Shown: one piece after another, positions 7,908 through 16,864 of the stretch
Numbering within the stretch: position 1 is the stretch's first letter
Layout: the number at the start of each line of letters is the position of its first letter
Origin: JAJFFW01 sp038534195
Lineage (GTDB): Bacteria; Pseudomonadota; Alphaproteobacteria; Caulobacterales; Parvularculaceae
DNA: 64,000 nt
Assembly: GCA_038534195.1 (NCBI GenBank)
Contig: JBCAXE010000003.1
Coordinates: forward strand, 62,001-126,000
Direction: 5' to 3'
Position numbers and translations under genes: made by a program
The notes under the pieces: model-generated
What the model saw: only the letters and a program-made list of their open reading frames with translations
Databases searched by the model: none
Told to the model about the DNA's origin: nothing

Positions 7908-8678
7908 ATGGGAGTTTATTTTGAGGGATTTCTTCCTGTTTTCGAATTCTCCGCCGCCGCGAATTTAGGAATAGGCGCGTTATCACAGCAGCTGGAAAGA
8001 GCGTTCGACGGCACGCTCGCCAGGTTAAACAAGGAGGGGGAAAATTTTTCTTCGCAACGTGACATCAATCTCAGGGATACTAACGATCGCGCGTTTTTCC
8101 ACGAACTTATGGATGACATTAATGAATTCGCTTTGTACGTCCGTGATCGAAAGCAGACACTGCAATTTTGGCACGGTTGGTGTCTAGCCGGATTTGCGCC
8201 GTCCTTCCTCGTGATTTGTTACGTTGGATTGTTTCCGGATACCGTGATTAACAACAGAGTTTCTTGGATTGCAGTAATCGTTTGCGTCGCGGTCTCTGTT
8301 GGTCCCTTCCTCTCCTATTTCTCCTCTTATTTTCTTGCTTTTTTGAAAGGAAAGCGTTTCGATAATCAACTTGAGTCGATCGAACGCAGGATATTCAATT
8401 ACTTGCGAAAAAAGAGGGGGGCGCAGCGGGTGCCAAGTTCACGGGTCGTTTTTTCAAATGGAATATTGGCGAAAGCAGGGCAGTGCGGACCTGAGCTGCT
8501 GCTCGCCAAACCATTTTTGGAAGGCACCTCCTCTATAAACGATCCAATTATCCACAGCAGCAAGCTTTCTTTTCGGTATTGTAACGAAGGCGATAAGTTC
8601 TGCATGGACCTGCGCTGTGGGAAGACAGCGCGGCTCACTTATAGTGTGGGGAGTTATGACTTTTACGATATCGAGTAG
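7908..8678 (+). CDS. Two-TM membrane protein of unknown function
   Basis: 256 residues from the ATG at 7908 (GGGG 7 bp upstream); an in-frame ATG at 7845 would add 21 residues but lacks a ribosome binding site. A cytoplasmic-looking N-terminal region of about 88 residues is followed by two hydrophobic helices (about 91-110 and 118-146), a basic helix (FDNQLESIERRIFNYLRKKR) and a C-terminal region with several cysteines. I do not recognise the family. Codon choice and base composition are AT-richer than the neighbours, which suggests acquisition by transfer. The HigA-like HTH gene follows 72 bp downstream. Confidence 0.68.
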   Translation: MGVYFEGFLPVFEFSAAANLGIGALSQQLERAFDGTLARLNKEGENFSSQRDINLRDTNDRAFFHELMDDINEFALYVRDRKQTLQFWHGWCLAGFAPSFLVICYVGLFPDTVINNRVSWIAVIVCVAVSVGPFLSYFSSYFLAFLKGKRFDNQLESIERRIFNYLRKKRGAQRVPSSRVVFSNGILAKAGQCGPELLLAKPFLEGTSSINDPIIHSSKLSFRYCNEGDKFCMDLRCGKTARLTYSVGSYDFYDIE

Positions 8679-8697
8679 GCGAGAGTTGGATTATCAC

Positions 8698-8726
8698 TTG
8701 TCAAGCACTTTGAGCATGTCTATCTT
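8698..8726 (+). promoter_or_regulatory. Candidate sigma-70-like promoter of the HigA-like gene
   Basis: TTGTCA (8698-8703) and TATCTT (8721-8726) are separated by exactly 17 bp, and lie 25 bp before the start codon at 8751. This would give the HTH gene its own transcript apart from the upstream membrane protein gene. Based on motif and spacing only. Confidence 0.4.
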
Positions 8727-8750
8727 TCTTATAAGGCGTGGGGAGCACTT

Positions 8751-9095
8751 ATGGACCAGGTAAACCCATTGGAAACTGATACCAAAATTCCAGCGGAGTT
8801 CGCCGAGCTTGATGAAACCCACGTCTTTCATCCTGGTCAGCTGCTTCGTTTTGTTCTCCTTCGAAACAATCAAATGTCAGTGGCGGGTTTCGCAAAACGC
8901 GCCGATTTGCCGTTAGACGAAGTCATGCGTTTTGTCACCGATCACAGCGCCAAAGTGACCGAGACGATTGTGCTAGGTATCGACAGAGTCTTTCCGGGTA
9001 GCGGTGAGATTTTCTTCGAATTCCAACGGCAATATGACGCCGCCAACGAAAGCGTTGAACACGTAGAGGCCGCGACTAGTACGGTGGTCTCCTAA
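8751..9095 (+). CDS. HigA/VapI-like HTH protein
   Basis: 114 residues; GGGGAG sits 6 bp before the ATG. The core from residue 27 follows the HigA antitoxin plan closely: HPGQLLRFVLL, then MSVAGFAKRADLPLDEVMRF (helix-turn-helix), then ETIVLGIDRVFPGSGEIFFE, then FQRQYD. HigA proteins read HPGE-L...L, S...LA, ...ALRL...FG.S.EFW...Q..YD. The usual HigB toxin is not next to it; the neighbour is a two-TM protein. It may be a repressor or antitoxin of that gene, or a lone regulator. Composition is AT-richer than surrounding genes. Confidence 0.66.
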   Translation: MDQVNPLETDTKIPAEFAELDETHVFHPGQLLRFVLLRNNQMSVAGFAKRADLPLDEVMRFVTDHSAKVTETIVLGIDRVFPGSGEIFFEFQRQYDAANESVEHVEAATSTVVS

Positions 9096-9139
9096 TCGCT
9101 TCACTTGGGTTACGGCTAGAAAAACTTACATCGCACAAA

Positions 9140-11026
9140 TCACATCATCGCCTTCGCATTCTCATATTTTTCCAGCGCCGTCATCCAGGCGTCTTCCGCC
9201 TCAGCGATGGCGTTGACGAGGGCGGCGCGTTCTTTTTGCAGTTTGGTGGCGCGCGCCACGTTGGTCTCATAGAGGCCGGGCTCGGCGAGGGCTTCGTCGA
9301 TCTTCGGCAGGATCGCGATTAATTCATCGACGCGCGCTTCGAGCTGTTCGGTTTTCTTTTTCAGGGGGCTGATGGACTCGCGCGCAGCCGCCGCCTCTTT
9401 GCGGGCGATGATATTCGGCGCCGTCTTGGCGGCCCCGTTCGCGCTGTTCGCGGGCGCCGTTTTAGCGGCGTCGAGGATCAGGGTGCGATAATCGTCAAGA
9501 TCGCCCTCGTAGCGTTTGGCGTTGCCGTCTTTAACAAGCCACAAGCGGTCGGCGACCGCGGCGGCGAGGTGGGCGTCGTGGGTAATGAGCAGCACCGCGC
9601 CTTTATAGTCGTTGAGCGCCAACGCCAGCGCCTCGCGGCTGTCGATATCGAGATGGTTGGTGGGCTCATCAAGGATGATCATATGCGGGCCGTTAAAGGT
9701 GATCAGCCCCAGGAGCAGCCGCGCCTTTTCGCCGCCGGACAGTTTTTCGACTTTGGTGTCGGCTTTGTCGGGGCCGAAACCGAGGATCGCCGTTTGCGAG
9801 CGGATCTGCGCTTCCGTGCCGTCGGGCATCAGCGCGCGCACGTGATCATAAGGCGTTTGACCGCGCTTTAATTCGTCCACCTGATGTTGCGAGAAATACG
9901 CGATATCGAGTTTCTTATGTTTATAGATATTGCCTGCGAGCGGCGCGATGCGGCTGGAGATCGCTTTCACAAGCGTTGATTTTCCCTCGCCGTTTGGTCC
10001 CAGAATGACAATGCGGTCATCCTGATCGATGCGCAGATTGACGTTGCGCAGGACCGGCTTGTTTTCTTCATAACCGAGATCGGCTTCCACCACTCGCACG
10101 ATCGGCGGCGCCATCGGGCGCGGATTTTTGAAATCGAACGGCGTCACGCGCTCGTCAATCGGGATCGCCGCCGTTTGAATTTTCTCCAGCGCCTTTATCC
10201 GGCTTTGGGCCTGTTTCGCTTTTGAGGCTTTGGCGCGGAAGCGGTCCACAAAGGCCTGCATGTGGCGGCGCTGTTCTTCCTGCTTCGACCGGAAGGCGAG
10301 GGCCTGAGCGCGCGCTTCGGCGCGTTTGCGCTCATACGTATCGTAGGAGCCGGTGGAGACGGAGAGCTTTTTGGCCTCCAGCGCGAGAATGTGGGTCACG
10401 CACCGGTTCAGAAAGTCCCGGTCATGGCTGACGATGAGTGCCGTATACGGATAACGTCGAATGTAATTCTCAAGCCAGATCGCGCCCTCAAGGTCGAGAT
10501 AGTTTGTCGGTTCGTCGAGGAGAAGGAGATCGGGCGCGGAAAAGAGCACGCCAGCGAGGGCGACGCGCATGCGCCAGCCGCCCGAAAACTCATGACAGGC
10601 TCTGTGTTGATCGGTCGCCGAAAAGCCGAGCCCCGCAAGAATGCCAGCGCCGCGCGCTTCGGCCGAGTGCGCGTCAATATCGGCGAGGCGCGTGTGGATC
10701 TGCGCTATTTTTTCCGGATTGGTTTCTTGCTCGGCGGCGGCGAGCAGCGACGACCGCTCGGTATCAAACGCGAGAACGGTGTCAATCAGGCTATGGCTGC
10801 TGGCCGGCGCTTCCTGTTCCACCGAGCCGAGGCGGCGGTTCTTCCGTAAGGAAACCTCGCCGTCATCGGGACTGATTTCGTCTTTGATAAGGCGCAACAG
10901 TGTGGACTTGCCCGCGCCGTTCCGCCCGACAAAGCCGACCTTCCACCCTTCCGATATCGCCGCTGTGGCCTGATCGAGCAGAACCCGGCCTTCGATGCGA
11001 TAGGTAAGATCATTGATGTGAAGCAT
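9140..11026 (-). CDS. ABC-F family ATP-binding protein (YheS/Uup-like)
   Basis: 628 residues from the ATG at 11026 (MLHINDLTYRIEG), the usual ABC-F start; a longer upstream frame adds 15 unlikely residues. Two ABC domains without membrane segments: Walker A GRNGAGKST and GPNGEGKST, signatures FSGGWRMRVALA and LSGGEKARLLL, and Walker B LLLDEPTNYLDLEG and IILDEPTNHLDIDS. The interdomain linker (FRSKQEEQRRHMQAFVDRFR) is the ABC-F P-site tRNA-interacting motif type, and a C-terminal coiled coil ends the protein. ABC-F proteins act on ribosomes. Divergent from the EF-hand lipoprotein gene. Confidence 0.94.
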   Translation of the reverse strand: MLHINDLTYRIEGRVLLDQATAAISEGWKVGFVGRNGAGKSTLLRLIKDEISPDDGEVSLRKNRRLGSVEQEAPASSHSLIDTVLAFDTERSSLLAAAEQETNPEKIAQIHTRLADIDAHSAEARGAGILAGLGFSATDQHRACHEFSGGWRMRVALAGVLFSAPDLLLLDEPTNYLDLEGAIWLENYIRRYPYTALIVSHDRDFLNRCVTHILALEAKKLSVSTGSYDTYERKRAEARAQALAFRSKQEEQRRHMQAFVDRFRAKASKAKQAQSRIKALEKIQTAAIPIDERVTPFDFKNPRPMAPPIVRVVEADLGYEENKPVLRNVNLRIDQDDRIVILGPNGEGKSTLVKAISSRIAPLAGNIYKHKKLDIAYFSQHQVDELKRGQTPYDHVRALMPDGTEAQIRSQTAILGFGPDKADTKVEKLSGGEKARLLLGLITFNGPHMIILDEPTNHLDIDSREALALALNDYKGAVLLITHDAHLAAAVADRLWLVKDGNAKRYEGDLDDYRTLILDAAKTAPANSANGAAKTAPNIIARKEAAAARESISPLKKKTEQLEARVDELIAILPKIDEALAEPGLYETNVARATKLQKERAALVNAIAEAEDAWMTALEKYENAKAMM

Positions 11027-11211
11027 TGTTAAGATAAGTCCCTGGCGAACGCCCTTTTGCCCAAGGTTCATGCGGTCTGCAAGATGGTTTTGGCGCCCGC
11101 CGCCCTTTCCGCTAATTCACCTTCGCGGTGATTTCTTTGGGGGTCGAACGGCTTAAGTAGGCAGAGCGAAAGCGCGCCGCCGAGTTGGCGCGCACAGAAG
11201 GAGCGAACATT

Positions 11212-11991
11212 ATGACGAGATCAAGATTTTTTAGCGTGGCGTCTGTGACTGCGCTTTTAGCGCTTGGCGTTGTCGCATGCGGAAACGCAGACAAGTCGGA
11301 GGCGGTTGAGGCTGAAGCGCAAACGGAAGAAGAACAGGTCGCCGAGACGCAGATCGATGGCGCTGATGACGCAAGTTCTTATGTCGATCAGGTGCAGACG
11401 TATACGGAAGAACTGGATACGACCGAAGATGCGATGGAAGATGAGGGCGTTTCGGTAGCGGACGCTGTTGATGCAGCGAACGGGGAGAGCGCCGATCTCC
11501 TCGCGGAGACGGGCGAACGCCTCGACGATGCGGCGGCCACGCTTGCGGCGTTAAAGCCGATGCAGGTGAGCGACGTGCGCAGTAAGGCGGACATTGACCT
11601 CGTGACGGCGTCCGCCTTCGATGCGGCGGACTTCAACCGCGACGGCGTTCTTGATCGCGATGAATTCGCGAACATGACCATGGTGGTCGTCAACCGGGAC
11701 GGCGATAATTTGGCGGATAAGGCGAGCGGCGCTGCTGAGAAAATGTTGAATAATGTGACCGGCGCCGCAGGCGATGAGGTCACGAAGCCGGCGGACGCTA
11801 CAGTGACCGACGCTGTGATTGACGAAGCATTTGCGCAGGCGTCCGGCGACGACGCAGCGATGACGAAAGAGGAGTTGCGTGAAACGTTTCTGGCGCGCTT
11901 CGAACAAGCTGACGCAAATGACAATGATCAGCTTGAAGAAGAAGAGCGCAAAACATTCGCGCTGCTCTCTGCAGGCAAGATCGACCAGTAA
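11212..11991 (+). CDS. EF-hand domain lipoprotein
   Basis: 259 residues from the ATG at 11212, preceded by AAGGAG; an upstream frame start at 11185 is rejected for that reason. Signal peptide with lipobox LGVVACG, then an acidic low-complexity stretch. One good EF-hand loop (DFNRDGVLDRDE), one degenerate loop (NRDGDNLAD) and a third near the C-terminus (DANDNDQLEEEE). Probably an envelope calcium-binding protein; function unknown. A strong terminator follows the gene. Confidence 0.85.
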   Translation: MTRSRFFSVASVTALLALGVVACGNADKSEAVEAEAQTEEEQVAETQIDGADDASSYVDQVQTYTEELDTTEDAMEDEGVSVADAVDAANGESADLLAETGERLDDAAATLAALKPMQVSDVRSKADIDLVTASAFDAADFNRDGVLDRDEFANMTMVVVNRDGDNLADKASGAAEKMLNNVTGAAGDEVTKPADATVTDAVIDEAFAQASGDDAAMTKEELRETFLARFEQADANDNDQLEEEERKTFALLSAGKIDQ

Positions 11992-12015
11992 TCGGACATT
12001 CAGTCTATTGAATGA

Positions 12016-12047
12016 AAAGCCCGCTGTCTGAGGACAGTGGGCTTTTT
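12016..12047 (+). terminator. Rho-independent terminator after EF-hand lipoprotein
   Basis: AAGCCCGCTGTC pairs with GACAGTGGGCTT (one mismatch-type pair) around a short loop, followed by six T residues. Lies 25 bp after the stop codon of the EF-hand gene. Confidence 0.85.
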
Positions 12048-12133
12048 TGCATGAATCTTTTGCTGCTGGGCTTGAAGTCAGCATTTTTGTTCATAACTAG
12101 CAATTGCAAAAAACTAAAATTGATGGAGGGCTG

Positions 12134-13363
12134 ATGAATGCATCAGGGGCGCTGCGTCCGTTTGGGGCGTGGCTGAGAGGACTGCACAAAATTTTTGGAT
12201 TTGGCCGGCGAGCGGGAGAGCGCGCTGTCCGGACATCGGGAAAGGCGGGCGCTGGCGAAGCTGCTCGGGAGCTTTCCAGGGCGATGAAGTCAAGGGACGA
12301 CGTCCTTGGCGACGCCATCGCCACGACCAACCCGCAAGGGTTCGAAACCCTTCTTTTCAAACAATTACCGCGGCCGCGGCTTGCCGAACGTTCAGCCTCT
12401 GATCTCACGTTAGAGGAAGCGCAACGCTTCTCGCGCGATGCGGCGCAGTTTTACGATTACGATTTTCCGCTCTTCGCCAATGGCGATTTCTTCTATGAGG
12501 AGGTGGAGGAAGCTTTTCTCGAAAATGCGCTTGGCCGCGGTGAAGACAGCATGGACGCGCGCTTTCTTGACGTGATGACAGAATTTCGCCGCGTCCTGAA
12601 CGACAATACCCGCACGATGCTTTTGTTTTGGGCGCCGTTTCTTTTCATCGCCAGCCTGATTGCGGGCGTTTATGCGGCTTCAATAGGCGCAGGCGCCGCC
12701 CTGATGACCGCCGCCGGCGTAACCGACCCGGCGCTCCATAAAGCAGGAGCGTTGATTGCAGCTACTGGCGGGGGAATGTTCCTGGCGTTCCTAATGTTCA
12801 GTTGGCCCTTCAAAGTGGTTCAGCAGCGAAACCTCATGAACCTTGACAATTATCTCACCTCGAAATTTGCGCGGATCAACCACAATTTTCAGGTCGCTAA
12901 ACGCCGGGCGCTAAATGTGGAGCGTGACAAGCGCATGGGGCAGAGCGAAGACCTAAAAGCGGAAGCGGGGCAGTGGACACTCTCTTATCACTGGTTCGCC
13001 ATGCGGCTCTTTCTCTGTGAGCTGACGATCCGGAATAAGTTTTATCAGGTCCGGCGCAATACGACGCTCTATTGGGGCGCGGGCGCTGTGTTATCATTCA
13101 TGCTCCTCGCAGCGCTTGTTATCGCCGCCTTTGTGCAGGGCGCGCCGGCGGCCGCGGTCGCCGCGCTCGCCGGCGTTGGCTTTGGAGCGCTTGTTATGCT
13201 TTCGCTGATCCTGAGCCGCGTCTCGCCGATGATGTTCCGCGTCATGGAAGCCAACGAATGGAGCCGCTTCCATCTCGTTAATTTGCATACGACGATCGCC
13301 GATCATGTGGGCGAGGACAAAGTGCAAATCGTAACGTTCCGGGACCGCAACCGGTTCGAATAG
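12134..13363 (+). CDS. Four-TM membrane protein of unknown function
   Basis: 409 residues from the ATG at 12134 (GGAGG a few bases upstream; a TTG at 12104 is an alternative). A basic N-terminal region is followed by an acidic region, then two hydrophobic pairs: one near LLFWAPFLFIASLIAGVYAA and IAATGGGMFLAFLMFSW, and a second near GAGAVLSFMLLAALVIAAFV and LAGVGFGALVMLSLIL. Between the pairs lies a soluble segment rich in basic residues. I do not recognise the family and no enzyme motif is visible. Base composition matches its neighbours, so it is probably native. Confidence 0.75.
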   Translation: MNASGALRPFGAWLRGLHKIFGFGRRAGERAVRTSGKAGAGEAARELSRAMKSRDDVLGDAIATTNPQGFETLLFKQLPRPRLAERSASDLTLEEAQRFSRDAAQFYDYDFPLFANGDFFYEEVEEAFLENALGRGEDSMDARFLDVMTEFRRVLNDNTRTMLLFWAPFLFIASLIAGVYAASIGAGAALMTAAGVTDPALHKAGALIAATGGGMFLAFLMFSWPFKVVQQRNLMNLDNYLTSKFARINHNFQVAKRRALNVERDKRMGQSEDLKAEAGQWTLSYHWFAMRLFLCELTIRNKFYQVRRNTTLYWGAGAVLSFMLLAALVIAAFVQGAPAAAVAALAGVGFGALVMLSLILSRVSPMMFRVMEANEWSRFHLVNLHTTIADHVGEDKVQIVTFRDRNRFE

Positions 13364-13404
13364 GCGCGCGGCGTCTTGATTTTACGGCCCGCCGCCGCCA
13401 AGAA

Positions 13405-14310
13405 ATGATGGCCATGGCCCATTACGCAATCACCGGCGGCAGCGGGCGGATCGGGCGCGCGATCCATCGGCTCCTGACAGAACGCCACACCGTGACGGGG
13501 CTCGATCGCAGCCCGAGTTCTGCAGTGAGCGTCATTGCGGATCTGCTCAATGACGACGCGCTATTAGAAGCGTTTGACGGCGCCGAGGCCGTCTTTCATA
13601 CGGCTGCGTTGCATGCGCCCCATGTGGGCGTCGCGCCTGATGAGGAATTCCACCGCATCAATGTGGAAGGAACAGAGCGGGCGATAAGGGCCGCGCAGCA
13701 AGCGGGGGTGAAGACATTCGTGTTCACGAGCACCACAGCTTTGTACGGCCGTGCGTCACAAGAAGAGGGCCGCGCCGCGTGGATCACGGAGGAGACGCCG
13801 CCCCAGCCGCGCACGATTTATCATCGCACCAAGATTGAGGCGGAGACGATTGCGCGCGAAAGCGCAAACCGCGACTTTCGCGTTCGGGTCATCCGGATGT
13901 CGCGCTGCTTTCCCGAGCCAGCGCCCTTGATGGCGGCTTATCGCCTTCATCGGGGCGTCGATGCGCGCGATGTGGCCGCCGCCCATGTGGCCGCGCTTGG
14001 CGGCGATGGACCGTCTTTCACCGTCTATAATATCTCTGGCAGCGCCCCGTTCGAGCGGGTCGACTGCGAAGAATTGAAAGCGGATGCGCCTTCGGTGATC
14101 CGGCGTAGAATGCCAGAATTGGCGGCGCTCTTCGAACAGAGGGGCTGGCCGTTGCCGGCGTCGATCGACCGCGTTTATGATTCTGCGAAGGCGCATGACG
14201 CCCTGAACTGGACGCCGGCCTATGATTTTCGCGAAGTTGTCCGTCAGCTTGACCGGCGCTCCAGTGAAGTCCTGCCGCCGAACGCCGCCGCGCCGCAAAC
14301 GCCGGAATAG
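13405..14310 (+). CDS. NAD-dependent epimerase/dehydratase family protein
   Basis: 301 residues. Rossmann start YAITGGSGRIGRAIHRLL (GxxGxxG), a downstream VFHTAALHAP segment, an S/T-rich catalytic strand FVFTSTTALYG and the catalytic YHRTK (YxxxK): an extended SDR. Acts on a nucleotide-sugar or similar substrate that cannot be named. ATGATGGCCATGGCC offers starts at 13405, 13408 and 13414; the last, MAHYAITGG, is equally plausible. Confidence 0.85.
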   Translation: MMAMAHYAITGGSGRIGRAIHRLLTERHTVTGLDRSPSSAVSVIADLLNDDALLEAFDGAEAVFHTAALHAPHVGVAPDEEFHRINVEGTERAIRAAQQAGVKTFVFTSTTALYGRASQEEGRAAWITEETPPQPRTIYHRTKIEAETIARESANRDFRVRVIRMSRCFPEPAPLMAAYRLHRGVDARDVAAAHVAALGGDGPSFTVYNISGSAPFERVDCEELKADAPSVIRRRMPELAALFEQRGWPLPASIDRVYDSAKAHDALNWTPAYDFREVVRQLDRRSSEVLPPNAAAPQTPE

Positions 14311-14397
14311 AGAGCCCGCGGCCCTCTTGCCGCCGCGCCGACGCCTTGCTAGACCCCGCTCCAATATTTTCCACAACACCCGCAAGAGGACTGACCC

Positions 14398-14820
14398 ATG
14401 GCGCTTGAACGCACCTTTTCGATCATCAAACCCGACGCCACGCGCCGCAACATCACCGGCAAAGTGATCAACAAGCTGGAAGAAGGCGGCCTTCGCGTCG
14501 TCGCCTCCAAGCGCATCCACATGACGCGCGAGCAAGCCGAAGGGTTTTACGCCGTACACAAAGAACGTCCCTTTTTCGGCGAACTAGTCGATTTCATGAT
14601 GTCCGGTCCGGTCGTCGTTCAGGTGCTCGAGGGTGAAAACGCGATCGCCCGCAACCGCGAGATCATGGGCGCAACGAACCCCGCCGAAGCGGACGCCGGC
14701 ACCATCCGCGCCGAGTACGCAGAATCAATCGGCGAAAACACGGTGCACGGATCGGATGGCCCGGACACCGCCGCAGAAGAAATCAAATTCTTCTTCAACG
14801 ACGACGAAATCGTCGGCTAA
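14398..14820 (+). CDS. ndk: Nucleoside diphosphate kinase
   Basis: 140 residues, full-length Ndk. It opens with ERTFSIIKPDATRRNITG, and NTVHGSDGPDTAAEEI carries the phospho-accepting histidine. It transfers the gamma phosphate of ATP to NDPs to balance nucleotide pools. Followed after 5 bp by a small membrane protein gene, probably in the same transcript. Confidence 0.97.
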   Translation: MALERTFSIIKPDATRRNITGKVINKLEEGGLRVVASKRIHMTREQAEGFYAVHKERPFFGELVDFMMSGPVVVQVLEGENAIARNREIMGATNPAEADAGTIRAEYAESIGENTVHGSDGPDTAAEEIKFFFNDDEIVG

Positions 14821-14825
14821 GGCCG

Positions 14826-15224
14826 TTGACCGGCAATGTGGTTCTGGATTTGGCGATCTCGCTTGGCGGGATCGCCTTTCTTGTGGGGCTGATCCTGTGG
14901 CTGTTTCCATCCGGGGCTGCAGCGCTCACGAAAGAGGCGGCCGCAGAGCGTCTCGCCTTCGACGAACCGGACTTCACCCCGCAAGACTGGGCAATAGACG
15001 CTGCGGGAAGGGGCGGCCTCGCAATTGATGCACACGAGGCGGCGCTGATCCGCCGCAATGGCGCCGATCTCGCCACCCGCCGCGTGAGGACGAACAAACT
15101 CAACGCGTCGAATGAGGGCGCAGTCCTGATCCTGTCGCTTGACGATCCCACTTTTCCGCCGCTTCGGCTCACATTGGCGAGCAATGAGGCGGCTGCTGAC
15201 TGGTGTCGCAGATTGAGCGCGTAA
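14826..15224 (+). CDS. Small single-TM hypothetical protein
   Basis: 132 residues if started at TTG 14826; GTG at 14838 is an alternative, and no in-frame ATG precedes the membrane segment. One N-terminal helix (IAFLVGLILWLF) is followed by a soluble domain of about 95 residues. No family recognised. It lies 5 bp behind ndk and 17 bp before the fatty acid hydroxylase-like gene, so it may be translated with both. Confidence 0.6.
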   Translation: MTGNVVLDLAISLGGIAFLVGLILWLFPSGAAALTKEAAAERLAFDEPDFTPQDWAIDAAGRGGLAIDAHEAALIRRNGADLATRRVRTNKLNASNEGAVLILSLDDPTFPPLRLTLASNEAAADWCRRLSA

Positions 15225-15241
15225 TGTGCTAGGATGTCGGC

Positions 15242-16183
15242 ATGGAATTTCCTGACGTCGTTTCCTACGCCGTGCCGGCGTTCATCCTGTTGATCATCCT
15301 GGAGATGGTCTCGATCCGGTTGAACCGGCGAGAGGGCGCGCCCGGCCGTTACGAAGTCAGGGACAGCGCCGCGAGCCTGATTATGGGGCTCGGCAGCCAG
15401 ATTGCCCCTCTGTTCGGCGGGGCGGCGATCGTCATCGCTGTCCTCACCGCCGCTTATGAGGTTCGCCTGTGGACGGCGCCGAATGTCTGGTGGGCGGTTC
15501 TTCTGTGTTTCGTGATTGACGATTTTCGCTATTACTGGTGGCACAGGATCAGCCATGAACGCCGGTGGTTCTGGGCGAGCCATGTGATCCACCATTCCTC
15601 GCAGCACTACAATTTGACGACGGCTCTGCGCCAGACATGGACGGGCGGGATCATCGGCTCCATTCTCTTTAAGACGCCTCTCGCGATTCTGGGATTCCAT
15701 CCGTTGATGATCATCTTCGTCGGCGGCGTGAACCTTGTCTATCAGTTCTGGATCCATACGGAGAAAATCGACCGGCTCGGCCCGCTTGAGTGGATATTCA
15801 ACACGCCAAGCCATCACCGGGTTCATCATGCGACCAATCCGCGTTATCTGGACGCCAATTATGCAGGTACGCTGATTATATGGGATCGTCTGTTCGGCAC
15901 TTTTATCCCGGAAGCAAAAGACGAGCGCCCGCGTTACGGGATCATTAAAAATCTCGGCACGTTCAATCCGCTCGTGATCGCTTTCCATGAATGGATCGGC
16001 ATCGGTAAAGACGTTCTGAGCGCGCGCTCGTTCCGCGAGGCGATGGGCTATCTCTTCGGCCCGCCCGGATGGTCGCCCGACGGCTCGCGCCTCACCTCGG
16101 CCATGATCAAAGACCGGTGGCGCGAGACGCGCGTGGACAAGGCCGACGCGAGCGGCGCGCCCTCTTTGCAACCGGCCGAATAG
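15242..16183 (+). CDS. Sterol desaturase/fatty acid hydroxylase superfamily protein
   Basis: 313 residues, several membrane helices. The di-iron histidine clusters are present: HRISH at about 102-106, HVIHH at about 117-121, and a late HRVHH at about 198-202, matching the HX3-4H, HX2-3HH, HX2HH plan of the superfamily. These integral membrane enzymes hydroxylate or desaturate lipids using oxygen and iron. The lipid substrate is unknown. An SSQHYN motif after the second cluster is typical of the bacterial clade. Confidence 0.92.
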   Translation: MEFPDVVSYAVPAFILLIILEMVSIRLNRREGAPGRYEVRDSAASLIMGLGSQIAPLFGGAAIVIAVLTAAYEVRLWTAPNVWWAVLLCFVIDDFRYYWWHRISHERRWFWASHVIHHSSQHYNLTTALRQTWTGGIIGSILFKTPLAILGFHPLMIIFVGGVNLVYQFWIHTEKIDRLGPLEWIFNTPSHHRVHHATNPRYLDANYAGTLIIWDRLFGTFIPEAKDERPRYGIIKNLGTFNPLVIAFHEWIGIGKDVLSARSFREAMGYLFGPPGWSPDGSRLTSAMIKDRWRETRVDKADASGAPSLQPAE

Positions 16184-16339
16184 GCGCGCCTGTTTCCCAA
16201 GGGGGCTACATTAACGCCCGGTTAGCCGCGCCCAATTTTGGTCACGCTTGCCATCACGAAACCTTGATCCTTTCTCAATGGAAACACAGACCTGCGCTCC
16301 TATGTCATCGGAGAGAGATGAGTAGCAGGAGAGATTTCC

Positions 16340-16864
16340 ATGACCCGCACGAGTTTGATTTCGTTTTTCGCTTTAACGGTCGGCATTGGCGGCGCGCTTG
16401 CGGCGGGCGTCGGCCTCGACCGGGACGACCTTGCGCCGGCGGTGACGCTCGACAAGCAGGAAGCCGCGATCCACGCCGCCTCGGTCTTCGCGAGAGCCGA
16501 CCTCGACAAGGACAATGTACTGAGCGCTGACGAATATGCAGCGCTGTCGATCGTGACCGCAGAGCTCGGCCGCCTGAACGGCTATATGACGATTGAAGGC
16601 GTCGGCGACGAACAGACAATCGCCTTGCCGATTGCAGCGCCGTCCGCGGTCTCGCGCGCCGAGCGCGCCCGCATCGAGGCGGTGGCGCGCGGCGACTATT
16701 ATGCGAACGCCGGTTCTGACGGCGTTCTGAGCGCGGATGAGTTTGTCGCCATGAGCGACCAGCGGTTTGAACGGGCTGACCGCAACCGTAACGGCGCGCT
16801 GACGCGGTCGGAATTGGTCGCCTTTGCGGCGTCCGAGGCGGGGATCGCCGCCCCTGGCGTCTAG
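16340..16864 (+). CDS. Exported EF-hand protein
   Basis: 174 residues with a signal peptide (ISFFALTVGIGGALAAG). Three EF-hand-like loops: DLDKDNVLSADE, a degenerate GSDGVLSADE, and DRNRNGALTRSE. Likely a periplasmic calcium-binding protein, related in type to the EF-hand lipoprotein at 11.2 kb. GGAGAG lies before the ATG. A near-consensus CtrA box (TTAA-N7-TTAGC) is found at 16211-16226 in the upstream gap. Confidence 0.82.
   Translation: MTRTSLISFFALTVGIGGALAAGVGLDRDDLAPAVTLDKQEAAIHAASVFARADLDKDNVLSADEYAALSIVTAELGRLNGYMTIEGVGDEQTIALPIAAPSAVSRAERARIEAVARGDYYANAGSDGVLSADEFVAMSDQRFERADRNRNGALTRSELVAFAASEAGIAAPGV

Noticed and set aside
10262..10849. Plus-strand frame of 195 codons inside the ABC-F gene
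   Set aside because: Antisense shadow of a well-supported ABC-F protein.
11118..11138. TCACC-TTCGC-GGTGA hairpin with a T-rich tail between ABC-F and the EF-hand lipoprotein
   Set aside because: Short 5-bp stem in a region between divergent starts, where no transcript is expected to end.
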